DNA of 64,000 nucleotides, taken from positions 9,226,134 through 9,290,133 of the forward strand of contig JADWOT020000003.1 of the NCBI GenBank assembly GCA_036345935.2, written 5' to 3'. Under the pieces are notes generated by a model. The model saw only the letters and a list, made by a program, of their open reading frames with translations. It was not told the origin of the DNA and searched no databases. This stretch comes from Taenia hydatigena (taxonomy: Eukaryota > Platyhelminthes > Cestoda > Cyclophyllidea > Taeniidae). This document shows positions 45,946-56,496 of the stretch, piece by piece; the first letter of the stretch is position 1; each line of letters starts with the position of its first letter. A program made the position numbers and the translations under genes.

Positions 45946-47734
45946 GCTATTTCGCACTATTATATTTCGCCTATTTGAACCTTATATAACCGGAAATGTC
46001 ATTCTTTCTTGAAAACATAGGCTCAAAACAGCTCACGTCGCAAAATTACCGAACTTCCCTTTGAATTGGCGTTACAAATTTGCCAATATCTCAACGGTTG
46101 TGATCTGGTCAATTGTTGCATGGCTATTCCAAGATGGAGGGCAATACCTTCAATGCCGAAGTTCTCCACTGTCCTACATCAGCAGATTAACATGTGGACC
46201 TGGCTTGACAAATGTCTTCTCCAAAAGCTTTCTCCTCAACCTGCGCCAAATTCTCATCAAAACGCACTGCAAGCTATTATGTATTACAATGCCCAGCTTG
46301 AATCCCTCCAACGCACTTTAACAGAGCTGCAGCAGATGCGAGACCAAAGGCCTGTACACCTTTGGCTTTTCAGAGACCCACACCTGGCTTGGCTGTCGCC
46401 ACGTGAATTCACAATTTGCCTACATCCTCCAGAGCTATACCTCCTCAGCCGTCATTCATCTATAAGTTCTTTAATGAGCACAAATGGTGTTGCGAACGGC
46501 AGGCCTATCTTTGCAACAACTTGTGTCGAAGGCAGCATGCATACTATGGACCGATGCATTTCTCCCTTCGAGTATATGGATGCGCCTGACTACTGCGACT
46601 GCTTAATATATGCGGTGGATCTCTCGCACTTCTCCAATCATGATCTTACTATCACCCTAGCATCACTCGAACCCCATCAGACGCTACTTATCGTAGTGTT
46701 CGTCAATGGGCTCGTGGACAAGTCAACTGAGATGAGTTGTCTCATGAAATTCCACCAGAACCTTGGACAACACAACAGCCATCTCCTGGCTACCATGCAA
46801 ACCAAATGGCGGCTATGTTGTATCAAGAACTTTAATCCAACCTATACCGACTGGAGCAATCTGTTGAATTGGGGTCTCTACGACGTGCTCTCTCAAAGAA
46901 TTGAGAATGCTCAAGTTGATGACTCTGCCCACCCCATGTAATTGGATCCTCTATGCATGCAACACTGATGATGTGCTTTTATACCCTCGTTTTTGATACT
47001 TTTGGCTGGGTGATTTGATAAGGGTGACTTTGGAAGCTCATGCAAATGCCAGTTTAAAAACGCCTCAATCTGCGTTGTGGCAAAATGTCTACAGGAACTG
47101 CCTTAACATTGCAAATTGCCTATTCCCTGAGTTGTGGGAGTTTTGATCGTTGTGCTCGAGTGGTTTTGCAATTAGCAATAGGGAAATGCAAATAACTGTA
47201 TTAAATGACTAAGCATCATGTGTCCAGTGTTGGCAGCTCGTGCGATTACCTATCACTTAACGAGTAAGATGGATCAGTTTGGTAAGAGAGAGCAGATTAC
47301 GCCACATGCTTTAGGTTGAAGATCAATGCCACTAGAAATCACCATGACTGAGATTGCGTTGCATACATGTTCCCAGTGTTGGTGTGATTAATTGGATTTG
47401 CTCCGGATGTACTTTGCGATTGTTTAGTAAGTGCAGCAATGGCATTGATGGGACCTTTTGTCACCAAACTGACATCCAAAAAGGGTAGTTTCCTGCGTGC
47501 ACGAAAGCGGAGAGTACAACTCGGGGATTAATTGCATGACTATGGTGCAATAGAAGTCACTGGCTATGGTGAATGAAATTAACAAGCCTCATTCATGCTT
47601 AGACATCACAGTGTAGCGGCAGGAGCTTCACAACCCTTTTTTACGCTGTAGCTCTGCACTCAATTTCAAAGGAGATGAATGTTCCATCACGGACGCTGGA
47701 TAAAGCTCATGAACTAATACTTAGACACCAAAAC
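45946..47734 (+). repeat. Segmental duplication, copy B (partner 24171-26024)
   Basis: Collinear with copy A from 'TGGCTATTTCGCACTATTATATTTCGCC' to 'TTAGACACCAAAAC', without the fold-back inversion. It carries about 28 bp ('CATGACTGAGATTGCGTTGC' and following bases, about 47343-47370) that copy A lacks. It is in direct orientation, about 21.8 kb downstream of copy A. Confidence 0.85.
45996..46941 (+). pseudogene. F-box protein, FBXO4-like, copy B, probably frameshifted
   Basis: From the ATG equivalent to copy A's (45996) the frame reads MSFFLENIGSKQL and then breaks, because one extra base in ...ACGTCGCAAAATT shifts the F-box start out of frame. From 46066 a 291-codon frame is open to the TAA at 46941. 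It begins within the F-box (LALQICQYLNGCDLVNCC). A one-base deletion near 46128 then moves the end of the F-box out of frame but joins it to the downstream body frame. The body is intact: WTWLDKCLL, LWLFRDPHLAWLSPREF, YCDCLIYAVDLSHF, LLIVVFVNGLVD, KWRLCCIKNF, LLNWGLYDVLSQRI. A protein from an internal ATG (46120) is possible but would lack a working F-box. The FBXO4 assignment is tentative. Confidence 0.6.
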
Positions 47735-48780
47735 GAGCTCATAGAACACGTCAATAAATGGGTTTGAGACTACCTGTCATGAGTCAATTGGAAGCGAAGC
47801 CGTCGTGCATATCCTAGGGGTAATCTCGATGTTTAGTCTCTCGGATATGTCCAAACATCTTGCGAATATCTGCACCTTATTAATAAGATTAAAAGTGAGC
47901 AAGTGTGTGGCTAGCTTCAACATGTTCCTCGAAGCTAAGTGCCTCGTGTGATCGCATTTACCTAGCGCGTTAAACGATCAGGTCATCCCAAAATTGCAAG
48001 CCTTCACCGACTGAGTTAATCGCTGTAGAATGACTTGTAACAAAGGAAATTGTGGAGAAGTTGAGTACCCAAAGTCCTAACTGCAAAGCTGTTGGTGGTG
48101 CAATGGACATTAATGACCCTACATTTAGCAAGACCCTTAGAATTGTCCCACAACTGAGCTCCCAACCTATCATATACTGTCCCAAAATGTATCCGTACAT
48201 CAAATCTCGAAGATCTCGCTGTCCAAATATGTTTATTAGAGGACACAAATACGCCCAGAAGACCACTGTTGCAGCATAGGTTAACCACACAAAGCACTTC
48301 GCCCGCCCTCAACCTACGGCCCCGTTGCTTGCTTTTCCACTTTATCCAGCCTGTGCAAAGTAGGAGGAGATCAACTTCACCCTTTCATGAAACTCGTCAG
48401 TTCGATTCCTATTACTACTGAAATACGGAAGTTACTTAACACTGTGACAGCAGTTGATTGCTGAGCATGCTACTTCAGAAGAGCGACTACTTTTTGCGTT
48501 TATTGAATGACCGATTCCATGAGGAGTAAGCTTTGCTGTGTGGATGGATTTGTAGCAGAATGACTACAGTCTGGTCAAGGAATGAGTTCAATTCTGGTGA
48601 CTTGGTAAGGGTTGTTGTACCAACCAAGACAAAGACAAATGCGTGTTGGCCGCAGGTTGTCCCGCCATGTAGGAAGTGACCAAGTGTGCCCAAAGTTGCG
48701 AGTCACTGTAAACTGTCGAGTCCGCTAGTCGCAGTCACTGAGTCACAGTTTATTTGGGTCTGTTTGGTACCGGCATGCCA
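47735..48780. other. No clear gene; overlapping minus-strand open frames
   Basis: Minus-strand frames of about 100 codons (47970-48290 and 48016-48312, different frames) and 68 codons (48487-48693) are open. The first is hydrophobic and Trp-rich (includes VVFWAYLCPLINIFGQRDL). None matches a family I know and they conflict in frame, so none is called as a gene. Confidence 0.35.
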
Positions 48781-48978
48781 TCAGGCATAATCACTCTCAA
48801 CCTTGAGGTTAATCAGCACATTCAAGTAAGCGCTGCTGAGTTTTCCACTGTCGTGTATAACAGCATCGAAAGAATCCGAACGAGACAGACTTCGTTTAAT
48901 TGACTTAATGATGCCCTTAAGACCACGATACAGTTCCTCATAGCCTGTGCTACAAATCTTACCAAAGGACTTTGTCAT
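48781..48978 (-). CDS. Candidate ORF or first exon, unknown (65 aa)
   Basis: The frame is open from an ATG with A at -3 (MTKSFGKICSTGYEELYRGL...) to a TGA at 48781-48783. The peptide is mixed, with a Lys/Arg-rich centre (KGIIKSIKRSLSRSDSF), and looks more protein-like than its surroundings. A possible splice donor (AAG|GTTGAG) occurs seven codons before the stop, so it could be a first exon rather than a complete gene. No family was recognised. Confidence 0.3.
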   Translation of the reverse strand: MTKSFGKICSTGYEELYRGLKGIIKSIKRSLSRSDSFDAVIHDSGKLSSAYLNVLINLKVESDYA

Positions 48979-48988
48979 TTTGATTACT

Positions 48989-49015
48989 CTTATTATTAAT
49001 ATTATTATTATTATT
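48989..49015 (+). repeat. (ATT)n microsatellite
   Basis: About 27 bp of TTA/ATT units with one interruption, just upstream of the minus-strand candidate ORF. Confidence 0.9.
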
Positions 49016-49019
49016 GTCC

Positions 49020-52000
49020 AGACACCGTCCGTGAATCGCTGGAGAGATTTAATGCACTCGATGCATTCAGTTTATGGTTCTGTACCTAGTTGCGGACTGT
49101 ACGAAGCGTCGCGTCATTTGCAAGATATTCTGCCTCCTAGCTTCTACTTTCCAACTGCCATGAAAAGGCTGGATCAATTTGTCCAGTGTCTCAAACTAAA
49201 ACTATCCATTTGATCATGCTGTCTCTTTAAATGTTAAGAATGGGTAAAAGATAAAAAACCCCAACCAAATATTTGGTTATATCGAAAAGGAAATGCTCTA
49301 CAATTATTTAGGGAACAAAGTATTCTCTTTGACAAATGATCGTGCGAATCAACACATTCGCAATCAGGCTTTGGCTTCGCTAATTTTTTAGCATTAGTAA
49401 GTTTATTTCCAGCCCACCATCCTGATTGTCGTTAGTATGACAGTTCACTAAGACTTTAAACACCCTTTGGTTACGCTTTAGACCTGTTTGCCACAAGGCC
49501 ACGTATTAGGCACCAGAGCATTCTGGCGCCCATTGTTTGCTGATTACTGTCCATTGCCATGCACTTCATGCATTGGCAAGTGAAGAGAGTCCTCCATGTG
49601 AGGGAAGCCCAAAGATACACTTTGCCTTCAGTGCTTTGCAAGCGACCGTTCCACCTTCATTGTTCCTCTTCCCTCTTTATGATGCTACTCGTGATAGCAG
49701 CGCGTCAAGCATTCCTTACACTTGTCAGTCCAAAGAATTCAAATAAAGCACACTAAGGTGAGCTCCTTGCAAATGATCCATCTTGCTCGGTAACAGAACC
49801 TGTTTATTCGAGTTCACTTATCAGCCACATAAGGCATTCCTTTAACCTGACGCTATGCACCGTCGACTGAAGAGCAATTGATGGCCGAATGACCGATGTT
49901 AGTCACTGCTCTTACGCAAATTCGGAGTTAGCCTGCATGGGTGGGATGACTGGGATCACAACAGGACGAGGGTCAGTAGTTCGAAAGGCAAATGTGCCTA
50001 AAGGTACCGTGGAAGTTGCTGCAATTAAGTCCAACATTCCTGTGAGATTTTCTATGTAGTCTAAATAACTGAATGTTTCTTTGTCTAAAATTACTCATAG
50101 AATGCTGAGATGAATTAAATTTTGTCAATTTCTGTAGTGTCAAGCACTTTGGAATGCTGCCTGATGTACTAACCCACGTTTAATAACCCCAATTTTGCAA
50201 GTAACACCCCTCGATTCCAAAGCAGACATTCGCCAGACATGTGCGTGTTGGAGATTGAGAAAGAACAGCTAAGAACAGTTTCTCGAAATCAACAAAGACA
50301 GCCAATGCCTGTTTCGTTGACAAGTTGACAGTAACTCTTTGGTAAAGCGCGACGAACAGGAGAATGGAATCAAGTTGTCGCTCAAAAGCAGCAACTATGA
50401 ACGCTTCTGAACGTCTGCATGTAGAAAGTGCTGCACCACAATTTTATAAAATAATTAGGTGGAGAGTGAGGGCCTTTGGTCAGAAATGTACTTTATTTGC
50501 AAGACGGTGGCAAATCTTCATTACACAGTTTACTGCGCATTTCAACACCATGCAATTAACTTAAAAATGAATGGCGGGTCGGGTAACAAAGATAGTCTGT
50601 GCATAAATTGCAAAAGTTAATCGAAATGCCGCAATACATTCTCGACAATGTAGAGGTTTGGTTTAGTTAGCTGCATGCAAACATTGATGAATTCGTTGAC
50701 TTATTGCGATCTAATAAGAATTGTGCATGGGTTTCCTGCTTCTCATTCCTCACCTCCTTTACACTATTCAACTACTGAACTCAAATTTTTCTGGCTGATA
50801 CCATGGCCATGCTGGATAGATTTACTGTTTGTGAATACCAACACAGTTCTTTCTTTTACCTTCGTTTCCATCTCCTGCATTTTCACCCATCTTGCTCACC
50901 TTTCGATTTGTAAGACTAATGCCGAGATGAGCAAAGACCAACACACGGAAAACCACAAATCAGGGTACAGGAAGAATACTTGCTAGGTGAAGCACTCGCC
51001 TGTCTCCTATCCGTTTCGTTTTATCGCACGTCTTCCTGCGTAGCATGAAAGGAATTTATTATTAACTTAGCCTAATTTTGTGGTGATTTTCAAGCGGCAC
51101 TTTCAGTTGTCGCAGTTATTTACAAGTCCGGGCAACATATTGGCAAGGGACCATTGCAGCCGTGAATGCACAAAAAACCCTCATTCCATGTGAGTAAGCC
51201 TATGTCGAATCCATTGGGTTCGATTGCCATTCAATTAGGACTCCAAGTAAAGGACAACAACCCAAGAGCACAATGAAGTTCAGCCTGCTGGGAGGATCAT
51301 GCACATTTGTGCTTTGTGCTGTTATTGCACAGTAAATCTATTTACTGAGGTCACTTTTCTTTCAAGTTGCCCACTTCTTCACTGATCTGTCGCATTTATC
51401 TGTGGATTTGGAGTGAATTGCACTAAGATTGGTAGCATAAGGCTACCATGGCTAATTGTCAGTGCTATTTATACCACACTGACGTGGAGATTTTCCCACA
51501 AAATTGGACGTGTCTATGGGCAGCTAGGCTTGTTGGTGTCTTTTAACATCAAACAGCCCACAAGATGCTGCAAATGAAAAGCCTCTGTGCACAAATTCTT
51601 CATCGCACAGTTGAATCAAAACACTGGGATTTCTTATTCTACTGGTCGAAATCGCCTTCGAAGCCTGGCATGGAAGATAAACGACAAATGGAAAGGTAAC
51701 ACATTTCACCAAACAACGCATTTTAGGACTTCTGAGCGCAGTTGGTCTAACCGTTCGAGCACAAATAGCTTTTAGATGTCGAATCTGTAAGCATTCTTAT
51801 TTCTATTATTTCTGTATGCTTAGGCATGAGAATGAGGCAAAGCGCGCCTGAAGGTTGACGTAGGTGAGAAGTGGCTGTTCCTGCAGCATGACTGCCTTCA
51901 AGTTGAGTGGATGCGCCCTACCCTTCGGTGGAGAGTTAGCACCGTCTGGACACGTCACCCCGTCCATCCACAACCGAGACTTGCTTCGGCCCCGCTTACT

Positions 52001-53950
52001 GCTCATGGACCACGTGCCAACCTGAGGTGTGCAAACAATGCATGAAATGTTCGTGGGATGCAATTTGTGTAACTTGGCGTCACTCACACCTTACCAACGC
52101 AATGGCGAAATCCAAGTCATACCATTCTGACCAGAGTACGCTAATCACTTAACTTCTTATTGTCTTATCACACCAATGGTGCATGTGTATGGATTCTCTG
52201 TCTATATAATTTTGAAATAATGGCAACAATGCAAATTGTGAAACAAGGCATTTTGAAAAAAGCCAAGCTGCATGTCAGACAAGAAAGGAATTGTCCCCGT
52301 GAATGAATTTAAACAAGTGTGTGGAGTAGAAATGACCTTTTACTAATTCATTCGACCACTAAGCGTTCTGAATTTGGAATTCAAGAATTTAGACACATCA
52401 AGGCCTCCACTGGGCAAGCAACTGGTTGGTTTTGCACTCCAAGCTTAGTTCTAGCGAACGCATCATGCTGGAGGGAGAAGTCGCATTTAACTTGTGCTCA
52501 TTCTACATTTGTGTTGCCTCGGCTCACTTCATTTACTGCATCAAGTGTTTTTGGTTCCCTCAATCTTGGGTGTTACAGAAGTCATTCGGTGGGAATGTCC
52601 AATGACACACCATGATTTGATGGCATATCAGAGGAGAAGAGTGGATCTAGGTCCTGCTCATCCAGCCTGCATACTTTACGGCACTCGAACAAGTAAAGCG
52701 GGTCTCGGATGTCGGTATTACTCGTTGGTGCATAGCTTTCGAATGAGGAGCTAAATGTTGGTACTCTTCAAAGTACCGAATGAATCGATGATTGTTCTTA
52801 CCACTTCACCTTAGAGGCATTGCTTCCGGCGAATGATGTATTTGAGCTGATTAATTGATGTGACTTAATCTGGTATTGAGACCTACTCCTGAGGAAGCAC
52901 GGAAGAGAAGTGGGAGGAACTTCGCCGTTAAAACAAAGAAACGGTGCCAACATTGTGTAACATTCCTGAATGTCAAGGGTGTGGATGTGAAATGGCTTGG
53001 ACGGCGATTACGGACCTACAGTCTACTGCATCTTTACTTCCCTTGAAATACAAACAGCTCCGAGTATGCCATCCACATTCTTAGTTATTTCAAGTCAACA
53101 ACAATTGTGGCTTTCATTTATTAATCAGAGGTATCCGTGCAATGCCATCCCATCCACAATAGATTGTAACTCACTGATCACTTGAGCGTCTCCACATCCT
53201 TTTCCGTAGATGAAGAGCTCCGATTGCAATTATTCCTCAGAGCGAGTAGAGTTAGAACGGGTAGTGAGCACTCTCCATTGGTGATGATGCAATGAACAGA
53301 GTCGAGTGATGACAGTTGTGTTGAAAAAGAGTACGCTCCTCCCTCGAAGGCAGATGACGACAATTCCATGTCGCAAAACGTGCTTTGCTGAACGCTTCGT
53401 GCACCTAAGCATTGACTCGACTCCACAGCTCCAGCTTTCTAGAGCGTTAAGCCAGCCACATCGCAATTTCACAATTCAGTGACAGTGCCATTGCCGGGCA
53501 GAGAATTGCCTTGCGCTCCATTTATTACTTACGTGGTCTGGACGGCTGTTATGCAGTCAACTTAGGTTTGGTGGGTTCAACTCCATCTTCAGCATTAGCG
53601 CACACTGACAAGCGCTTATCTATGCACAGCACAGCCTTTTAAATGTGTTTGGAGTCGATTTGGACCACCTGCCGGTAAGTTGTTGGGCGTACCACTTCAG
53701 CTATTTATTCATTCCATACCTCTCATCCAGCAAACAGACAATTTCTTATCAGCACTGACTGCTTTACGAGCAGCTCTAAGGATATAAGTTGACCTCCTTC
53801 ATTGGTTCTAAGCTTCCAAATGTAAAAGCAATACATTTATGCAACAGCACTGTTACTTCGTCACCTGGTTACGTTTCCCACCATCTACCACCATTGGTCA
53901 CCATCAGTGCGCATTGCCTTTAGTTATCCATCAGACTAATACATTCGAAC
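49020..53950. other. Stretch with no recognisable gene
   Basis: No conserved coding signal. The most protein-like frame is minus strand 51806-52087 (starts at GTG; includes VGTWSMSSKRGRSKSRLWMD and VTCPDGANSPPKG). It is preceded internally by a possible 3' splice site (TTTGCACACCTCAG|GTTGG), which could mark an exon; I give it about 0.2. Confidence 0.4.
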
Positions 53951-53975
53951 GGTTTTGCTCACCTTCCACTGCCAG

Positions 53976-54183
53976 CAACATGACGAGCATTACATAGCAG
54001 AGAGGGACTACGAGTTTGATCCAACCCAAGACAATGCTATTGTTCTAGCATCTCCCGCTTTGTGGCGGGGTGGTCATCCAATGCGATGGAAGTCATGCGC
54101 CATGATGACATACCCTGATGAAGCCACTTTGGACGGCCACGACCAACTCTGTTGTAAGGACTGCTCCTTTGTGTGCAATCACT
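53976..54183 (+). CDS. Candidate internal exon, unknown protein
   Basis: A pyrimidine-rich stretch and CAG (GCTCACCTTCCACTGCCAG) end at 53975, and a GTATGT donor begins at 54184. Between them 208 bp are open: QHDEHYIAERDYEFDPTQDN..., ALWRGGHPMRWKSCAMM, and a Cys-rich end (DQLCCKDCSFVCNH). The spacing of the cysteines hints at a metal-binding or disulphide-rich segment, but no domain is recognised. An alternative donor (GTAAGG) lies at 54154. Exons that would join in frame were not established. Confidence 0.38.
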
Positions 54184-54882
54184 GTATGTAATGGCAATAG
54201 TGTGTCAACGCTTTCACGGGGATGTACAATAAGTTTAGCTCTTGTCCCCTCCTCCTTAGCCTTCGTTCTCATGCAACGGGAAGAGTGAGGCCAGGAAGCC
54301 TTATTTAGGCCCTGACTGTCCTTCAAGACCTCAGCGATTGTAGGCTCTTCGTTTATTCATCATCTCTCAATTCCAGGAGAAGTGGAAAGAAGCGCACGAT
54401 GCAACAAAACTCTTTTTGAATCATGAGATCATACCATAGGGTAAGGAGAAAAGGAAATGTGAAGAACGGACAAAGGAGGCCACTGGCCCATAAATGCATA
54501 AAACTGACTTATATAAACTAAGGATTTCAGGTTTTGGTCCTTCGTTACATCACTTCCCTCACACAATCCATTAACATGCAGGCAGTCTTGCCTTGCATCC
54601 CTCAAAACAAGCAGAGTGAGAGCAGGCAGCGAAAAAATTTGTTGGTGACTGAATTAACGAGGAAGATTGATGAAGGTCGTGCTGGTCTAGAGGGTACCCT
54701 TCCCCTCCGAAGGCACACAGCGACAATTCCGTGGCAAGAAGCGCGTTCGTCGAATGCTTCCTTTTGAATATTGAGAAAGAAACTCAGTCAAGCACACATA
54801 TAACAGGCGTGCCAACGCGACAAAACCGCTTTAGAATGATACAGTGGTCAATCTGACAGCTTAAATAAGTTCAGTTACGCGT

Positions 54883-55122
54883 GTGCCTGTATCTCTGCCT
54901 ACTCGCAACAGCACCAGTTCTACCCCCAGCATGCATAATCCTCATTATTCCACCTCATTACCTACGTCCCCAGTGATGGGGAATGACACCCACCTGCATT
55001 CGTTCCACTCATCTGAGCGAAAAATGGCCAAACGAGGAAAGGTGAACACCCAGTCTATTAAACACCATTGCGAATATGTCGACACGCCACTGTTGACATT
55101 GCAGCAGCTTCAATCTTCATAA
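54883..55122 (+). CDS. Candidate exon, Ser/Thr/Pro-rich, unknown protein
   Basis: The frame is open from 54883 to a TAA at 55120-55122: PVSLPTRNSTSSTPSMHNPH, then TSPVMGNDTHLHSFHSSERK, a basic stretch (KMAKRGKVN), and YVDTPLLTLQQLQSS. A possible donor (AAAG|GTGAAC) falls in the basic stretch. A strong acceptor (TGCCTCTTTCCTTTTTAG) ends at 55200 and is followed by short open ends in two frames. Together with 53976-54183 this is the best multi-exon signal in the window, still unproven. Confidence 0.28.
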   Translation: MPVSLPTRNSTSSTPSMHNPHYSTSLPTSPVMGNDTHLHSFHSSERKMAKRGKVNTQSIKHHCEYVDTPLLTLQQLQSS

Positions 55123-55209
55123 AAGCCACCTCTCAGCCAAAGCGGATCGAAATCGTTTACAAGTGACGTCTGCAATCATGGTGTGCCTCTTTCCTTTTTA
55201 GCATCAAAT

Positions 55210-56411
55210 GGTGGCCTCATCACTAAGCAAGTGATGTCTGCACAGCTTGCCTACTTGGAATAGTTTTTCCATCTTTATTTATTTCAGATTACAAACTTGA
55301 CCGTTTGCAGGACTTTCTTCCTGGAGGTGGTCGTCTTCCTTCTCCACTGAATGAGGGTTTTGAGTGTGATGCTACAGTCCACAGCATTATGAGCTCCTGT
55401 CGGAGTAGGATCCGAACAGCAGCCATCGGTTAATGAATTCGGCCATGAATTTGAGCAGTGCATCATTTCCAAGGAGGACTCATGCGACGCATGCTAGGCA
55501 TCAATGACTGGCAACTAATCCACCTTACAGATGTTCACCTCATACAATGGCATTGAGGATTTTTTTGTAAAAGTAGTTGAGTCTGCTCTTCAGCCATGCC
55601 AATAGGGGCTTGGTCGATTACAAAGCACTTCGATTGCCCATAAGGACGTAGAAGTACCACAGCGCATCATTCGTGGTCGTGAGCGTGCTTGCCTAGACTA
55701 AGCTGTGAAGGAAGCATTCCCAAATATTTCATTCCCTCCTATAATCATTCAACACTGGTGTGTGCTACTTCTTCAGCCAACTTTTTGTTTGACAGAATGG
55801 CAACCGCATGAAACGCTTATCTGTTTAGTTTGGCATTTAAGTTGGAATAAATCCTCATTTCGAGTATGCATGCCACGACTACAGGGAAATCAACACTTAT
55901 ACGCGTTTCTAATGCTGTCATGTAGAAATTTTGCATCGTGATGCGTCACGTTGGTCCTTATAATTGAGCAACTACAAGGGCAAAAATGTCCTTTAACACA
56001 ACCTGGCAATGAGATCACGAAGTGCATGCATCACCCACCCATGTCGTGTACAATCATTCACAGACTTTCCTCAAAGGCAATTTTATTAGATCAGAGCAGA
56101 GTCCATCAATTTGTCAACTGACACTTGCTTTAGAATGCACCTTTAATCGGGTTCGCCGAGACCATCCACCCCACAAGTCCATATAAGTTGAGTAGTTGTG
56201 ATGTTTGCATCTAGAAATGCAAATGTTGTCATTGCTTAGGGTAACCGAAGCAGACTTTTCGCGTGGGTGAATTAATGGCTTCGTTTAAGACACAATTCGC
56301 CGCAACCAGCAGTGCGAAGTAAAGAAATCACGAAGTCAAGAAGAGGAAGTATAGGGTAGCGAACTGCAGTTAATGTTGTTGTTATTATAACCAAAATGAC
56401 GCGGGCAGCGC
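55210..56411. other. Stretch with no recognisable gene upstream of the tRNA
   Basis: No convincing frame. The last 60 bp before the tRNA include a short TTATTATAA string (56380-56390), which could be relevant to upstream control but is not diagnostic. Confidence 0.4.
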
Positions 56412-56496
56412 CTGGCGATAGCTCAGTTGGTAGAGCGGTGGACTGTAGATGTCAGCATCAATCCATAGGTCGGTGGTTCAAATCCGCCTCGCCGGA
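56412..56496 (+). tRNA. tRNA-Tyr (GTA) with a 12-nt intron
   Basis: A full cloverleaf can be drawn. The acceptor stem is CTGGCGA (56412-56418) with TCGCCGG (56489-56495), with the C1-G72 pair typical of eukaryotic tRNA-Tyr, one wobble at pair 2, and discriminator A at 56496. The D stem is GCTC/GAGC. The anticodon stem is GTGGA (56438-56442) with TCCAT (56462-56466), anticodon GTA at 56445-56447. The T stem is GGTGG/CCGCC around TTCAAAT. A 12-base intron (ATGTCAGCATCA, 56449-56460) follows position 37, the usual place in nuclear tRNA genes; the mature tRNA is 73 nt before CCA. Internal A box (TAGCTCAGTTGG) and B box (GGTTCAAATCC) are intact. It decodes UAC and UAU. Confidence 0.95.

Noticed and set aside
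47970..48290. Hydrophobic 106-codon minus-strand frame as a membrane protein
   Set aside because: An overlapping minus-strand frame and a plus-strand frame are equally open here, and no transporter or receptor motif is present.
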